Shown here one piece after another: positions 48,361 to 60,150 of a DNA stretch of 64,000 nt. The DNA comes from Agrocybe praecox (taxonomy: Eukaryota; Basidiomycota; Agaricomycetes; Agaricales; Agrocybaceae). The stretch spans positions 3,162,001 to 3,226,000 of the forward strand of contig OZ024847.1 of NCBI GenBank assembly GCA_964017145.1, read 5' to 3'. The position numbers and the translations under genes were made by a program. The notes beneath the pieces are model-generated. The model was not told where the DNA came from. It saw only the letters and a list, made by a program, of their open reading frames with translations, and ran no database searches. How positions within the stretch are numbered: position 1 is the stretch's first letter; each line of letters starts with the position of its first letter.

Positions 48361-50030
48361 ATGGACACCGTCTTAACCTCTAACGATGCAATAACCTCTC
48401 AAACTGTGAACGCAACTGGGTCTATGATAGAAATTATGAGAAGTGCTACAGTTCAGAATTATTCGTGTCGTGAGTGACAATAGTTATGATTACGGTTTCA
48501 GATCTCACTTTTTCTCTTAGTTTCTGCTTTTGTTCTCGTACTCATGGACTACCTCTATACCTTTCCCGACGAACTAAAGTATATTTGGGGGTATGTGATA
48601 TGAGTATTATGATCACTTCAAATGGCTTGATATCCTTTTTCATTTCTTCCCCTAAAATCAGTCAAAGTTTGAGTACGACAAAGGTTTCCTTCCTATTCCT
48701 TCGCTATTATAGTCTGCTTTCGCAAATGTGTGTGATCTTCAATTTTCTCGATCGCTTCTCGTTTCATGGTTAACTTGACCGCTCACAGTGCGACTTGTCT
48801 CGTCGCAATGTTCCGTCTCTATCACATACCAGCAGCTCGAAATTTATGCAAAGGATGGTTTGCCCTTCAGATGTTTAGCTACTGGGCCATATTCTCTGTC
48901 AGCGACATGACGCTCATGTGGAGAGGTATGTGCTCACATTTCTGTTAGTTTTATTACTGAATATTGCTTGCCACTTTCTGTGTGCAGTCTACGATCTATA
49001 CGACCGCTCGCAGGCTATCACAGTGATTTTAATTTCCCTTTTCACGTTAGAGACCATCGTCACTGCGGTGGTTACCACACTCGCTTTAAGCGCTTTGCAG
49101 TTTGATCCAGTTTGTAACGGCACAGATATACCTCCTGCCGTTGTGGTATTCGCGTGAGTCGCTCAGTACATCGGGTTGTCGTCAACGTTCATGATCTCTT
49201 CCATCAGGTGTACTGTAATCTTTTGTCGATGCATAGTTTGGGCGTTGAACTTTCGAAAAAGTGATTTCTGGTTGTCCCAGGACGCTTTCTTGAATGCGTT
49301 GACAAGTAATGGTAATGGTACATGGTTTTGGATTGCTGTATCTGGTAAGTTTGTCTCTTTATTTCAAGAAAAACGGCTGATTATACTGTTGTTTTAGCCA
49401 TGTTGGCGGTAACAATACCTAGCTGTTACGGCCATCAAATCGCACTTCCACACATTGTATTTTCGTAAGTAGACATCATTTTTAACGACTGGAGTTAACG
49501 CTGAGAATTTACTTTTGGTCGTGAAAAGGTGGCCGATGACCCTGCAGTCAATTGGGGTAGGGTCAAAACTATACCTGGAAGATCGCATTACGAAAACTTA
49601 CTTTTCTTTGGCACGATAGACCGGTCGGCTATTGCTCTCGCAGGAAAAACATCGATATGAGCTTTTTCAAGAATTCATGAAAGAGCAGCAAGCCGAACCT
49701 TCTCGAGCTCGAGGCCCTGTTCCCCCTTCCGTGGCTGAGATTGAACCTCCATGCGCTACACTTGAAGTTGCAACATTAAATAACACAGAGTCAACATGTC
49801 ACAAGGTCGAGCTTGTGGATGCTTCCTTTCCCCATGAACCAAGTGAGAAGATAGAGGACGCTTCTCCTCGTTCATTACCACCACAGTCTGACGATATGGT
49901 TGGGTATTCTTCAAGTTCGACAACAACCTTTTCAGATGGAGAATCTGAGGGGGACAAGTCAGGGTTTATCGAAGTGGGCAGTATGCATTTTCGCTCGAGC
50001 TTCTCTTCAGATGGACGCGAACTCTGGTAG
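48361..50030 (+). CDS. DUF6533-domain multi-pass membrane protein (second copy)
   Basis: Nine exons: 48361-48469, 48521-48590, 48662-48727, 48789-48925, 48988-49153, 49208-49344, 49398-49464, 49529-49556, 49644-50030; 388 residues. DUF6533 N-terminal signature: FVLVLMDYLYTFPDELKYIW, then LFLRYYSLLSQ, and further hydrophobic segments (FALQMFSYWAIFSVSD, AITVILISLFTLETIVTAVV). RVYDLYDRSQ at the start of exon 5 matches the family RVYALYxRS position. The last exon is cytosolic, polar and Ser-rich. The final short exon (28 nt) and its GTAGGG donor looked doubtful alone but match the neighbouring paralogue exactly. Function unknown; topology is receptor-like. Confidence 0.85.
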
Positions 50031-50145
50031 TGCCGATATCCTTTTTGCGTTTTTACTGTTGTATACAATTTATTCCATTCGTTTATCTACCCGTATTTTA
50101 ATCCAATATTATATATGCATATCATTTATTTGTTCGTTTGCAGCT

Positions 50146-51554
50146 TCATTTCATTGTAATGTCCGATCGGACAGGAGTCGAAGATCTGGGGTTCGACGGT
50201 AGCGGCGAATCCAGCTCAAAAGTGTCAAGAATGGTAGTGAATGTTATTAAGCTGTGAGATGCATAGACGCCTGGCACAGGGATTTTTTGCATGTTAATTA
50301 TCATGCGACATGTCTGCAAGAACGAGCAAAAATAGCTATTAGAAAAGGACATCATGACGATAAGAGCCCGGTCAAAATTCATACCGCAATGGAGAATATG
50401 GATATAGGCCACCTAAATACCAAATAACGAAGACGTCAAGCAGGAAGGCACATACAATGACATGGTAACTCACACAAAGACGAGATGCGGTTTAGCTACT
50501 CTGACGAAAAGCGAGTATGGGATCGTTGTTATGAATATAGCTACAAAAAGCAGGGTTCGAGGATGATTAGAATTGAAAGTTTCAAATAAAAAATGACGTA
50601 CAAACGATGAGGACAAATATCCACGATCCGTCCCGCACGATAACCTTTATGACAGGGGACTGCCCGAAAGCGACCTTGCGTTTCATGACCGTCAAGATAA
50701 TCAACAAAGTTTGCGATAGAATTACGCTGGCCCTAAGATGTCGAAAAAATTCAAGGAAAAACGTGAAAAAGAAAATCATTTGTAAAACGTACGTAAAGTA
50801 GAGGACATGGTAAGGTGTTTTTTGAACGTTGCAACTTGGTCCAAACAATACAAGAGGAAGATTGTGTGATGTACATGCAGTCACCAAGCTTGCCTGTAGA
50901 AGGAATAGAAAAACAAGCAAGGCTGCCATCTTCCTGCTGCAATTATACAAGATATACACTGTGCACATCGGCCCCTGCTGGTAAGCCTCTGGATGTCCTA
51001 GCTAACTGCAGAAAAAAAAGCGTACCTCTGAGCATAAGAACCATGTCCATGGCGCCAAAAATGAGGCACGAGCTGATATTGAGAAACAAAAACCATGCTT
51101 GACAGTGATCTCCGGTCACTGGGAGGTGAGATAAGAATGCGAATACGAGGTATAAATTTACGCTGGAAAGCTTTTGTCAAAACGAAAAGGGACGGTTCAT
51201 GGTCTGAAACTGCTCACGATTGTACACAGAGTGCAAAATAACGTGTAAATAGATACAACGATTTGACTCGATTAATGGGACCCCTGGAGGGGAGATTGCG
51301 AGTGAATCAATGCACCCATAGTACGGTACGAGGTTAACGCACTTACTTCCAGATGCATCTGTATTCTTGGTTCAAGTTGGTGAAAGTATCCCATAGGAGA
51401 CAAGTCAGTGCTGCCACTAGCACACAACACGATTTTTCAATAAGTCCCACGATAGCCGCTGAAAATAGTACTCACCACAAGACGCGTTCCTCAGGAATAT
51501 TTCATCCCGTAGGCCATTATCTTCAATGCCAATAGTGTCTACCCCGTCAATCAT
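50146..51554 (-). CDS. DUF6533-domain multi-pass membrane protein (third copy)
   Basis: Nine exons: 51476-51554, 51347-51416, 51218-51283, 51026-51162, 50793-50958, 50602-50732, 50474-50540, 50385-50412, 50146-50313; 303 residues. The DUF6533 pattern is diverged but readable: VAALTCLLWDTFTNLNQEYR, SLYLFTRYFALCVQS, then CLIFGAMDMVLMLRVYILYN and SRKMAALLVFLFLLQASLV. Later segments PVIKVIVRDGSWIFVLIV and TCRMIINMQKI match the C-lobe of the family. It lies tail to tail with the second copy, 115 bp between stop codons, and shares exon lengths 70, 66, 137, 166, 67 and 28 with it. Its C-terminal tail is much shorter. Confidence 0.85.
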
Positions 51555-51951
51555 TCATTCAGAATTGAAAGCCGTCCAATGGATTTGTAGAAAGCTTTGA
51601 GATGAGATATATGGTGGTCAAGAAGAGACCGAGTAAGTACTATAATTGCACCGAAACCACAAATTTCGCGGATGCTAAAAACCTTCACGGCGGCCGCGTG
51701 AAAATTCCGAATGGGGAACTAACGCGCTTCGAAGAGTGTTTACGAGACCATATGTAATAAGGTAATAGATGATGATATGTACACTCATAGTGAATATAGC
51801 AAAGCGAAAAGGGGCAAGCAAAAGAGGATATATAAAACAGCAAGTGATCATAAATACAGAGAGAAAATTCAAAGAAAGTGCAAGGGAAGTAAATACTTTG
51901 CAAAAAGTGGTAGGAGAAAAATCGCGAGGGAAAGGAGGCAAGGGAATATTT
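51555..51951. other. Short intergenic region
   Basis: Between the start of the third DUF6533 gene and the stop of the next minus-strand gene, so both the promoter of the former and the 3' UTR of the latter lie here. A-rich in the plus strand near 51830-51950. Confidence 0.45.
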
Positions 51952-52992
51952 CTAACAAAGTTCCATTTTTGCGAAATTCTCGCACACCAGTCGGGAGTAT
52001 TTGACGTCTTCCGGTTCTCGTGAAGACGAAAGCAGAACCATGTCATGATCTTTAGGAATCACGTCCTCTATAAAACCAGGAGAAAACAACATCTCTGCAC
52101 TGGTGGAAAACGATAGATGCCGCACGGGAGTAAGTTCCATATCGACGTTGTTACTTTCGAGGAGGAAACGCGTCGGTTCGGCAATAAACTGAGAAACCTT
52201 GCGCTTCTTCGTCGTCCGCTGTTTCGCAAAGAAATCGACTTTGTCTTCTTCCTCCAGTTTCTCAAGAAAATGAAGAGGGGTGGATATGTTTGACAATCCT
52301 CTCTTGCGAGGTAATCGCATGGCAAGCGGGCTGGAGGGCGGAGATGGGAGAGAATCGAGTGGAGCATCTTCAAGAAGTGTTGCCATTGGGAACTTGTCGC
52401 TCCTCGACTTGACAGCTTTAGGTGCTCCAGGAATTTCCGGAACAATCCCAACCATAGTCTCAATGTGATGCCGGATGCTAACGTCCGTTGCTGACTCTGA
52501 GCAAGCAATTTGGGCATTATGGGGCAGATGATTGTTGAATAAAGTAGCGGCTTCCACTAATTGTTGGCGCGACATCGTGAGGAGATCTTCGTGGCAGCAA
52601 AATGGGTATCGCGGTAAAGCCGTGATCACGACAGCGTCCAAAGGTTTATCATGATGCTGTATAGCAACGCATGCCCGTTCCTGAACCTTTTCCAAGGAAG
52701 AAGACCCGCTGAGAGAACCTATGGATTCGCCAGTCACAGTCCGAGTTCGGGGAGTAAGATCGAGAGGGAAATAACTTATATTGCGCAACTTTTCCATCAT
52801 TCCATCTGTCGTGTGGGCCAAAGAATGATTCCCGGAGGAAGACAATCCATGCGTAGTTGGTTCACGATCCCTTTTCCCTAAAGTTAGAGATGGGCGCATA
52901 AAGTTGACTTTGCCACAGAGAAACTTTCGCATGGGGGTCCTTGGGACCTTCGCCTCGCCTGCTGGAGATGACCTGAGCATGACCACTGACAT
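51952..52992 (-). CDS. Intronless hypothetical protein, 346 residues
   Basis: A single exon with good codon use and an ATG at 52992. Most of the protein looks disordered; one compact block is likely folded: LPRYPFCCHEDLLTMSRQQL continuing to VEAATLFNNHLPHNAQI and IRHHIETMVGIVPEIPGAPK, a helix-rich pattern resembling a domain I have seen only in uncharacterised Agaricomycete proteins. Basic clusters RLPRKRG and TTKKRKV suggest nuclear import. No membrane segment or enzyme motif. Being intronless in this intron-rich window is unusual and may indicate retroposition or simply a compact gene. Confidence 0.75.
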   Translation of the reverse strand: MSVVMLRSSPAGEAKVPRTPMRKFLCGKVNFMRPSLTLGKRDREPTTHGLSSSGNHSLAHTTDGMMEKLRNISYFPLDLTPRTRTVTGESIGSLSGSSSLEKVQERACVAIQHHDKPLDAVVITALPRYPFCCHEDLLTMSRQQLVEAATLFNNHLPHNAQIACSESATDVSIRHHIETMVGIVPEIPGAPKAVKSRSDKFPMATLLEDAPLDSLPSPPSSPLAMRLPRKRGLSNISTPLHFLEKLEEEDKVDFFAKQRTTKKRKVSQFIAEPTRFLLESNNVDMELTPVRHLSFSTSAEMLFSPGFIEDVIPKDHDMVLLSSSREPEDVKYSRLVCENFAKMELC

Positions 52993-53526
52993 TTGGACTC
53001 AATCGTTTGATATGCAACGGAGAATACCAAGCACCGTAAAGACAGGGGAGCTATTAAAACGATGGTATCGAGGCTGACTGAGTCGGTGTCAGTCTGAGCC
53101 AATGGACGCGATTGTAATCATCCTTAAAAAACTGAAACCATCTCGAAGATTCGTTGTTGCCTTTGAGCTTGAAAAAAAAGAGGAAAATGGCGCGGAGGCA
53201 ACAGAAATCCTTGTATGGCATCAATGAGGCACAGAAGAGTTCAATTCAAACGTCCCTTGGTGGTCATGTCAAGGCAACTTCTGACTTCGAAATATCCAGG
53301 CGGCGTTAGTTTCAATATGATCCGATAGTTATGCCGAAAAAGCTTGAACTTGTGGGTGAGGCACACATGTAGGAATAAGTTACTTTTTTTAAAAGTGTAG
53401 TTAATGCGACAAGGTGTACTCTCTAATGGTACATATATACATACATATATAATATTACGAATAAATCTCAAACAATGGCCCCCTACAAACCACTTGCCCC
53501 CCTCGAGATAATCTTCCACGCATATC
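52993..53526. other. Intergenic
   Basis: 534 bp between two minus-strand genes; contains the promoter of the hypothetical gene. Nothing else seen. Confidence 0.45.
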
Positions 53527-55361
53527 TTATAGTCCTATGGGACCCTCCGTAAATCGAACATTGAAGCTAATTTTATGAGTTTAATACTCTAGAATGCAGT
53601 AGAAAAAGACTATGCTCACCGCGTTGGGTCATATTTTGCATACGTTTGTCTCAACTCTTTAAATCGACCGTAGGTAGCAAATACGTTTTGTTGGGCATCG
53701 CACTCATTGATGTACAGCGGCAAGCCCGGAGAACGAGGTATACTTGATATATCGACATATTAGCACCTTATACGCGATTTATGCCAATTTTTGAACACCC
53801 ACCTCTGGAAAAGTCTTTTGCGCGCGGCTTTGACTTGGTCGGGTAGCGTGAGCAACCCGCTTTGCATCTGCGTTTGGATTTGAACAGCGGCATAACTCTC
53901 TAATGGAGGGTCCATCATGTTTGATCCACGAACTCGTCCAGCTTGTATTTGTGATTTTTGAATGGGGGTAAACGCAAGTACTGTGGCAAAAAGCGAGCCT
54001 TTTATCGTCTCGGTGTATTCATTCCATTTTCTGAATGCGTTCCGATACTGGTCGACCATTCCATTGAATGCAGAAGCTCCAAACAGTTGACCAAAACCAC
54101 GATCTGCTCCAGCTCCAAGAACGTTATTTGCATCGACATAACTCATTGCAGATATTTGCTTCGTAATTGAAGGAATTTCCAGGAATTCTCCAAATATAGC
54201 AGAAGGAAGCGAAGATCCACGGTAGAAAAGCGTCAAAATATGCGTAGGAATAATTTCACTCCCATTGACGGAATTTGAAAAGGCCATCAGGATCGCTAAG
54301 CGCCTATTTGATCAGATATCCACGATTAACAAATTGAGTGGTATGCAAATCACGTACATGCTTTAGGATCATTGACAGTACTGACGTACTTTTGTGTGGC
54401 GTTGATGAGCGCTTCCGAAGAGCTGTTAGGATACTGCAGTAGAGGTCATAATCTTACCGACGTGATGAATGTTTTTCCGTCTACGTACCAAAATTAGTCC
54501 GCCGAAGAATTGTTTATCGGAAGCACGTCCAGTGTGGATGGCGTGGACCTCATAGCGGGTAACGATTCCAAAGCGGTTAGCTCCACCTTTCAAAGCGCGG
54601 AAGAGGTCCGCGTATTTGTTGGTTGCCGTTGCTGTAACGAGCTGCCCGGTGACAAGAACGACGTCCAACTCAACGTAGGAGTCCGCCGAGAAACCATGTT
54701 CTCCTGACAGGTAACTAAGACCGCCTCCGAGAAGAAGGCCAGTCCCTACATCCCTAAAAGCTTGGTCAGTTATGTTACGACATATCAGGAATGCGCCTCG
54801 GAAATACCCAAGCCTTCCCCCCATCGGTGCTACGCCAAGTGGTTGCAACTGTGCTAGAGCTTCTCCCCAATGTATCCCTGGCTGCAAGGTGATAGTATCC
54901 TTAGTGGCATCGTATGAAACATTTTTCATGTGAGAAAAGAAGAAGAGAATGCCATCCTGCACCCTAAAGATTCTGTTAATGCACATGATTCCGCAGCCTG
55001 GGATTTCCAAGGTAAAAACGCACGTATTCCACCCTGTCATAGCAGTGTGCCCCCCAGCCTGAACGGCGTAGTGAACTTGATTGGCGAATATGGAGGCCAT
55101 CGCGGTTTGCACGTGTGATGCCTGCTGGGGAAACACGATACAAGTTGGTTTGTTTTGCCCGTTGTACAGACTCCATGCGTTGGCAGCAGAGGCATTGTAC
55201 TCTGCCCCCAAAGACTGGACAACAGTCGGACCTAGTTGAGCCTGAAGAAGAGTGCACGTTCTCGAAGCTGACGATGTGAGGTTCGAGACGGTAGCCAAGG
55301 CACCATTGACACTAGAGTATAGAAGTCCAACGGCTACAAGGCAAGCACTTTTGAAGCGCAT
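53527..55361 (-). CDS. Secreted FAD-linked oxidoreductase (VAO/PCMH, BBE-like)
   Basis: Seven exons: 55024-55361, 54808-54963, 54489-54753, 54358-54433, 53803-54295, 53620-53742, 53527-53566; 496 residues. Signal peptide MRFKSACLVAVGLLYSSVNG. FAD_binding_4 domain: PTCIVFPQQASHVQTAMASI, then VQAGGHTAMTGWN with the His expected to carry the flavin, and GGRLGDVGTGLLLGGGLSYL. No Cys is present at the place used for a second flavin bond in true berberine-bridge enzymes, so a single covalent link is expected. The BBE motif closes the protein (YINECDAQQNVFATYGRFKE). Fungal members oxidise sugars, alcohols or secondary metabolites; the substrate is unknown. The small last exon of 40 nt ends the frame cleanly. 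Confidence 0.93.
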
Positions 55362-55570
55362 TGTGAGAAGAAGATGAAAGTAGTGTTTAAAGAAAGATAC
55401 TGACGTTCATAAAGGATTTCAACGTGGATGTGTAGCATTCCTATGGATGCCTAACACACTGTATCGGATATCATTTGTCATTTGAAGCAGAAAAAAACTT
55501 TGATTAGATGTCCGTGACACAAACGGAGATAACTCGGTAGACTCAAATTAGCCGTCAGGAACCCAAGCCG

Positions 55571-56002
55571 TCAGAAGTACGTTTTACTTTTTTTAACATG
55601 TGTGTGCGGCACAGAGGACAGGCGACCATAATATTTTGGAAACACTGAAAGAAGTAACGCGATTTTGGCGCCGTTTGTGTGCAGAATATGATGCTGAAGT
55701 GCGGATTTATCGTTGAATATATTTGCTTTGATGAAAACTCTTGCAATGGAGTGCATGTATCTCATTTCCTCTCTCCAAAGTACCCTAGGCGCTATATTTA
55801 GACACTTAGCTAGAGACAAGTAAAAAAAGATCAATTTAAGTATCGGTGCCGAATGCTCGGCGATGATGGAAAGGGGGATCAGGTCCAGCGCACCATGAAC
55901 TTTCCCAGTGTTTGGCAGACGCTGACCGTATACATCAATATTGTCGCAAGCCCGAACATGCGTTAGAAGAGCCTGAGAGTTCGGTTTGAAACAAAATGTC
56001 AT
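55571..56002 (-). CDS. Unrecognised ORF, 143 residues
   Basis: An uninterrupted ATG-started minus frame, mixed hydrophobic/basic (LSIIAEHSAPILKLIFFYLS, RVFIKANIFNDKSALQHHIL). No known domain, no splice continuation, and ending close to the promoter of no recognised gene. It could be a decayed fragment of a larger gene. Reported only because of its length and ordinary codon use. Confidence 0.22.
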   Translation of the reverse strand: MTFCFKPNSQALLTHVRACDNIDVYGQRLPNTGKVHGALDLIPLSIIAEHSAPILKLIFFYLSLAKCLNIAPRVLWREEMRYMHSIARVFIKANIFNDKSALQHHILHTNGAKIALLLSVFPKYYGRLSSVPHTHVKKSKTYF

Positions 56003-57537
56003 AAATGTACGCTGTTTCCCTCACAAATTCCAATAAATATTCTCAAGCCAGGCTGAATATAACGTCCGTTATTCAAAAGAAACATAGATATCTGAAGGTC
56101 CTACAGGCTACCATCAACAATCACAAGTTATGAATAAAACTCCGGTAACTGGCGAGAACGAAGTGTGACACCGGAATGACGCAGGGCTCATCGGAGACCT
56201 TTAAACGTGTCCCTAGCGCAACACAACGTGGTGGTGGTGGACGTGGATGTGGCGCGTTTAAAGATTGTTCGGTTGAGTATGTTCGCGTAATTTCCAACCA
56301 ATTGTTGGAGCACATGGTAAGAAGCAACGATACTTGACACTTGCGGACACTTGCGAAACTGGCCCCAAGAAAAGATATTCGTGTCTCTAAAACCGGAGCG
56401 AGAGAAGACGCGTATGGTACTCTAACTGCGGCGATTACTTATCGAATAGAGCGACCTTTTCCAGCAGAAAAACGGAATTAAAACGGGTCCTAGGTATGAC
56501 GAGAGACGTTTGAGTAAGAACGGCGACCGATGGTGACGTGCCGTGTGGTGCAAAACATGAGCGTGGACATCGAGGTCTTGAGGCAATTACTTGAGTAGGT
56601 CCTTCTTGTCTCCTCTTAAGATCTAGGAGACACCAACGTGACTCCATGTATGGGCGCCAGAGATTCGCCGACTTTTTGCCTGTGCAAATTAATCCGAAAG
56701 CTTCTCGGTGAATAGCCTTTCATGGTTTCTTCAGATTTCATGTAAGATGTCTTTGAAGAAATGCGCGTGGGATTTATGTGGAAACACCATCGTGTACGGA
56801 TGACAAAGGAATTTAATCCTGCGACTCAACATAACAAGCCCCTCTTAACTAAAAAAAGGTCACCCAAAATAAACTCTGGTAAATGTATTAAGCGCACTCA
56901 CTTCATCTTGACTTGTCAAACAAATAAGTAATGGGTCCGATTTCTTGTGGATATTCGTATTTGCTCCTGTCAAGTCAGTTTCACCAAGCAGCGTGGTAAT
57001 CCACTAAGAGCATTATGAATAGTCGTGTTAATTTCTGAAACAGGGGTGGCAGGCTATAGAATGCCTTTTGAGTGCCTGCGTGCAATGCAAAGGGGTGGAA
57101 GCTGGTGGAAGGCGTGCTTAAGGGATCGTCGGACGACGGAAAACGTTAAACAAGCTACAGGGATCGCTATTACGTACGCGATGAGGCAAATAGACATGCG
57201 ACCACGACACGATCTGGGTACATAGCATTTTGGAGCATTTGACCCGAGTTTGAGTAATTGGTGCCACTGTTTCGAGTTTGGAAATCCCTTGATGCATGAA
57301 GCTGAAGTTTTGCGCGTTTTGACCATTTTATGATCATTATTATGATGGGATGCGTAGGTTTCTAAGTACCCTGAGTCAATAGACCATCACATATGCGCCC
57401 CATGTATGTTTCGAGTTTGTTTGATACGTAAAAGCAAGGCAAAGAGGGTGACAGTGCAAGCCGCATGGAATGTAGCGCAATCAGATTCAGAACAGCACGT
57501 GGCGCGACATACACGCAAAGCTGTGCATAACAAACAT
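56003..57537. other. Gene-poor stretch
   Basis: 1.5 kb upstream of the second tRNA-Arg. Short frames on both strands without recognisable products. Nothing else seen. Confidence 0.45.
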
Positions 57538-57619
57538 GGCCGTGTGGCGAAATGGCATCGCGTCTGACTACGACTCAGCGCGAATCAGGAGATTGCAGGT
57601 TCGACCCCTGTCTCGGTCA
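57538..57619 (+). tRNA. tRNA-Arg (anticodon ACG), second identical copy
   Basis: All 82 bases, including the 10-nt intron and the U-U mismatch in the acceptor stem, are the same as at 10085-10166. The immediate 5' base context (ACAT) is also shared; further flanks differ. Confidence 0.9.
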
Positions 57620-57623
57620 TATC

Positions 57624-57628
57624 TTTTT
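57624..57628 (+). terminator. Pol III terminator of second tRNA-Arg
   Basis: TTTTT a few bases after the mature end. Confidence 0.6.
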
Positions 57629-57746
57629 GCTACTCCAATGTTATGTGATTATGTGATGCTGTTACACTGTGACTCAAGCTTGTGAACGTGACGCGACGCG
57701 AGCCATCGTTTGAGTACCGCTTTCAAGACGAAGCACGGCGAGCTCG

Positions 57747-60150
57747 ATGTCAGCAACATTCGAGAATGCATCGAGCTCACGAGTTGGGATGACCACTCCT
57801 ATAAGAGCCATAACTTCCACTATCACAAACAGAACAACACCTTCTGTCCCCCCAGCAAACCAAGTTTATGAACCTTTGGTTAAGTCACTGTTTCGTCAGC
57901 GGCTGAAATTTGTTTTGCTCTTGTCTGCACTGGCAACATGGATCATCAATAGCGCATGGATATCGTGGCAGGAAGGTGGAAGCGAGAGTATTGGAGTATG
58001 GGGTGTCCTTTGCTATGCCTTTTCACCATCCTCGCTCTTTCTTTTGCTATCAAGCTGGGTATCTGTGGCACTCCCAGTCACAGTCCTTCGTAAAGTATTC
58101 TTGTCAGGTATGCATTTTATATACCAACAAAAGAAGCAAGTGTCGTGCTGAAGCAATGGTTTAGAGAAGCGTTCCAATGCAACTTCTCCTGTGGTTATCG
58201 TCAAGACGGCTTTTTCACAAAAGAACACCCATCTCGCTGCAACGGTGTACTTCGCTTCCTCCATATCTGCTCTTGCTATCCATGCGATAATGGCATATCA
58301 ACATGAAACCTTGTCTAGAGGAGACCCTAAGCTCTCTATATTCGTAAAATCCAAGTACGCCTTTCATGATTATCGGTCTTTTAGATTGAAATACTAACCT
58401 TGTTCACTAAGGAAGCATCCGCATTACCTGAATGGAAGATTGCTGTTTTTGGCGTTAACACAACTATTCACTGCTTTAGCCTTTTCTTTGCGTGGTGCTA
58501 TGAACGATCGGTTCGCATACCGTTGGCCCTCCGTGGTACGTGATATCACTCTCTTTATAGTCAGCTTATCTTAATAAAGACGCAGGCAAATTCGAAAGAT
58601 ACATGGAAAGCACTTGTGATTCTTGCATCCACTGTTGTCTCTGCTGTGTTTGCTACAATTGCAATTGTTACAGCTTCCACCGTATTTGCCTTGCTGCGTC
58701 TGCTTTTACCATTGCTCTTCAAAATTCCTATCGTTTCCTCACTTTTACGCCCATTTGTGTACCACTTCTTAAAAGGAAGTTGGACCATTGTTCTCCCATT
58801 GCTTCATTTACCGCTTCTGGTGCGAACATGGTTTCTGGCATTTACCACCATGTTAAATTGGGAACTCACGGACTCCCTCTTCGAGTACGTTGTGTCTGAA
58901 GTGTGTTTCTTCCTTTTCATTTGGGTTCATGCATTACTAAACATGGTATAGACTGCTTCTGTTTCAGCTGCTACCACGGACCCAAACACGGCTATCATTG
59001 CTGGCATAACTTCAAAAGATAGAATATTCAAATATTTTGCCTACTCGGAACTGAAGGATCTAGCCATAGACGAATCAAATGGTGCAGCAACGAGAAGGGC
59101 AGCACTGTTCGGCGACCAACAGATGTCAATTAATCTCTGGAACTTCCTTACAAGAGAGAGCTTGCTTCTCCTTGGTCAAGACTACCAATTATTTTTACGA
59201 AGAGGCAAACCTGAGCCAGTCGCATTACCGCCAGTGACAAAGCCTTCCACTGTTCCTCGAACTCCCTTCGGGACTCCCGCACCTCTTTTGAGGAGGCGAG
59301 TTTTTAAAGAGACGCCCGACTCGCCAGGTCAAGCTGCCTTGGATGCCCTTGGATCTGATGGTCCCATCGCCAAAGCTATTGAAGTTGGCGCCGATGCCAC
59401 TCACGTCCCAGAACTTTTCAGGAGCGCTGAAACAAAGGTTTTGTCGTCCCCAGTGGTCGCAGAAGCTAAAAAGAACGTGGAAACCGCAAAGGGTCTTGGG
59501 TCCAATTGGAAGGGCACGGTGGCGTCGAGCTTGCTGTCGGTCTGCAAAAAGTATGCCCCAAACCATCTCCGACAAATATTCACAAAAATGGTGGAATGGT
59601 GGGAGAAGGAGCGTCTTAGCAAAGTTGTTGAATCATCCCTGCCATTCCGGGAATTAGATGTCTTGGTCATTGATGGTGAGTTTTCCATCTTTCTCACTCT
59701 CATTTAGACTTTATCTAATAATCGACTAGTCCTTTCCTACCTTATTTGTTCTTCGTTACAAGAAGACAAGTACGGTGTGGTTCAACGAGATATACCCAGA
59801 GTTTTGGAAGCCATGACATCCTACTTGACGGCAATCGAAGAATACCAAGTCGAGGTCACTGCTCTCCAGAAGCCTATGCCTGAGGGTAGCCTGTCTCCGA
59901 AAGAGCAAGAGGAACACGATGCATTCTCCGTGGAGATTCAGAAAGCTCAGGACGTATTGGTCTTCGTTAACGATGGTACGGATGATCATACCTGTTTTTC
60001 TAGTCTCACTAAAAACTAATCACTCCTCGTTGCGCAGGCTTAAAAGAGGGAATCGCGCGTATTGTAAGGACGTTTGGAGACAAACTACTAGCATATAAAT
60101 TCCCTCCAAATGTGGCAAACAAGCTGCAAACATTCCTTGATCACACATGA
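57747..60150 (+). CDS. NDC1: Nucleoporin Ndc1 (transmembrane pore-membrane protein)
   Basis: Seven exons: 57747-58107, 58165-58354, 58412-58535, 58586-58888, 58952-59675, 59763-59975, 60038-60150; 675 residues. The N-terminal half has about six membrane segments in the Ndc1 arrangement (FVLLLSALATWIINSAWISW, SLFLLLSSWVSVALPVTVL, ATVYFASSISALAIHAIMAY, ALVILASTVVSAVFATIAIV, LLLPLLFKIPIVSSLL, GSWTIVLPLLHLPLL). The soluble half contains AATRRAALFGDQQMSINLWN and the Pro-rich linker before a helical end domain (DIPRVLEAMTSYLTAIEEYQ, ARIVRTFGDKLLAYKFP). Ndc1 anchors nuclear pores and, in fungi, spindle pole bodies in the nuclear envelope. The fourth donor must be GTTGTG (58889) to keep frame. Confidence 0.92.
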
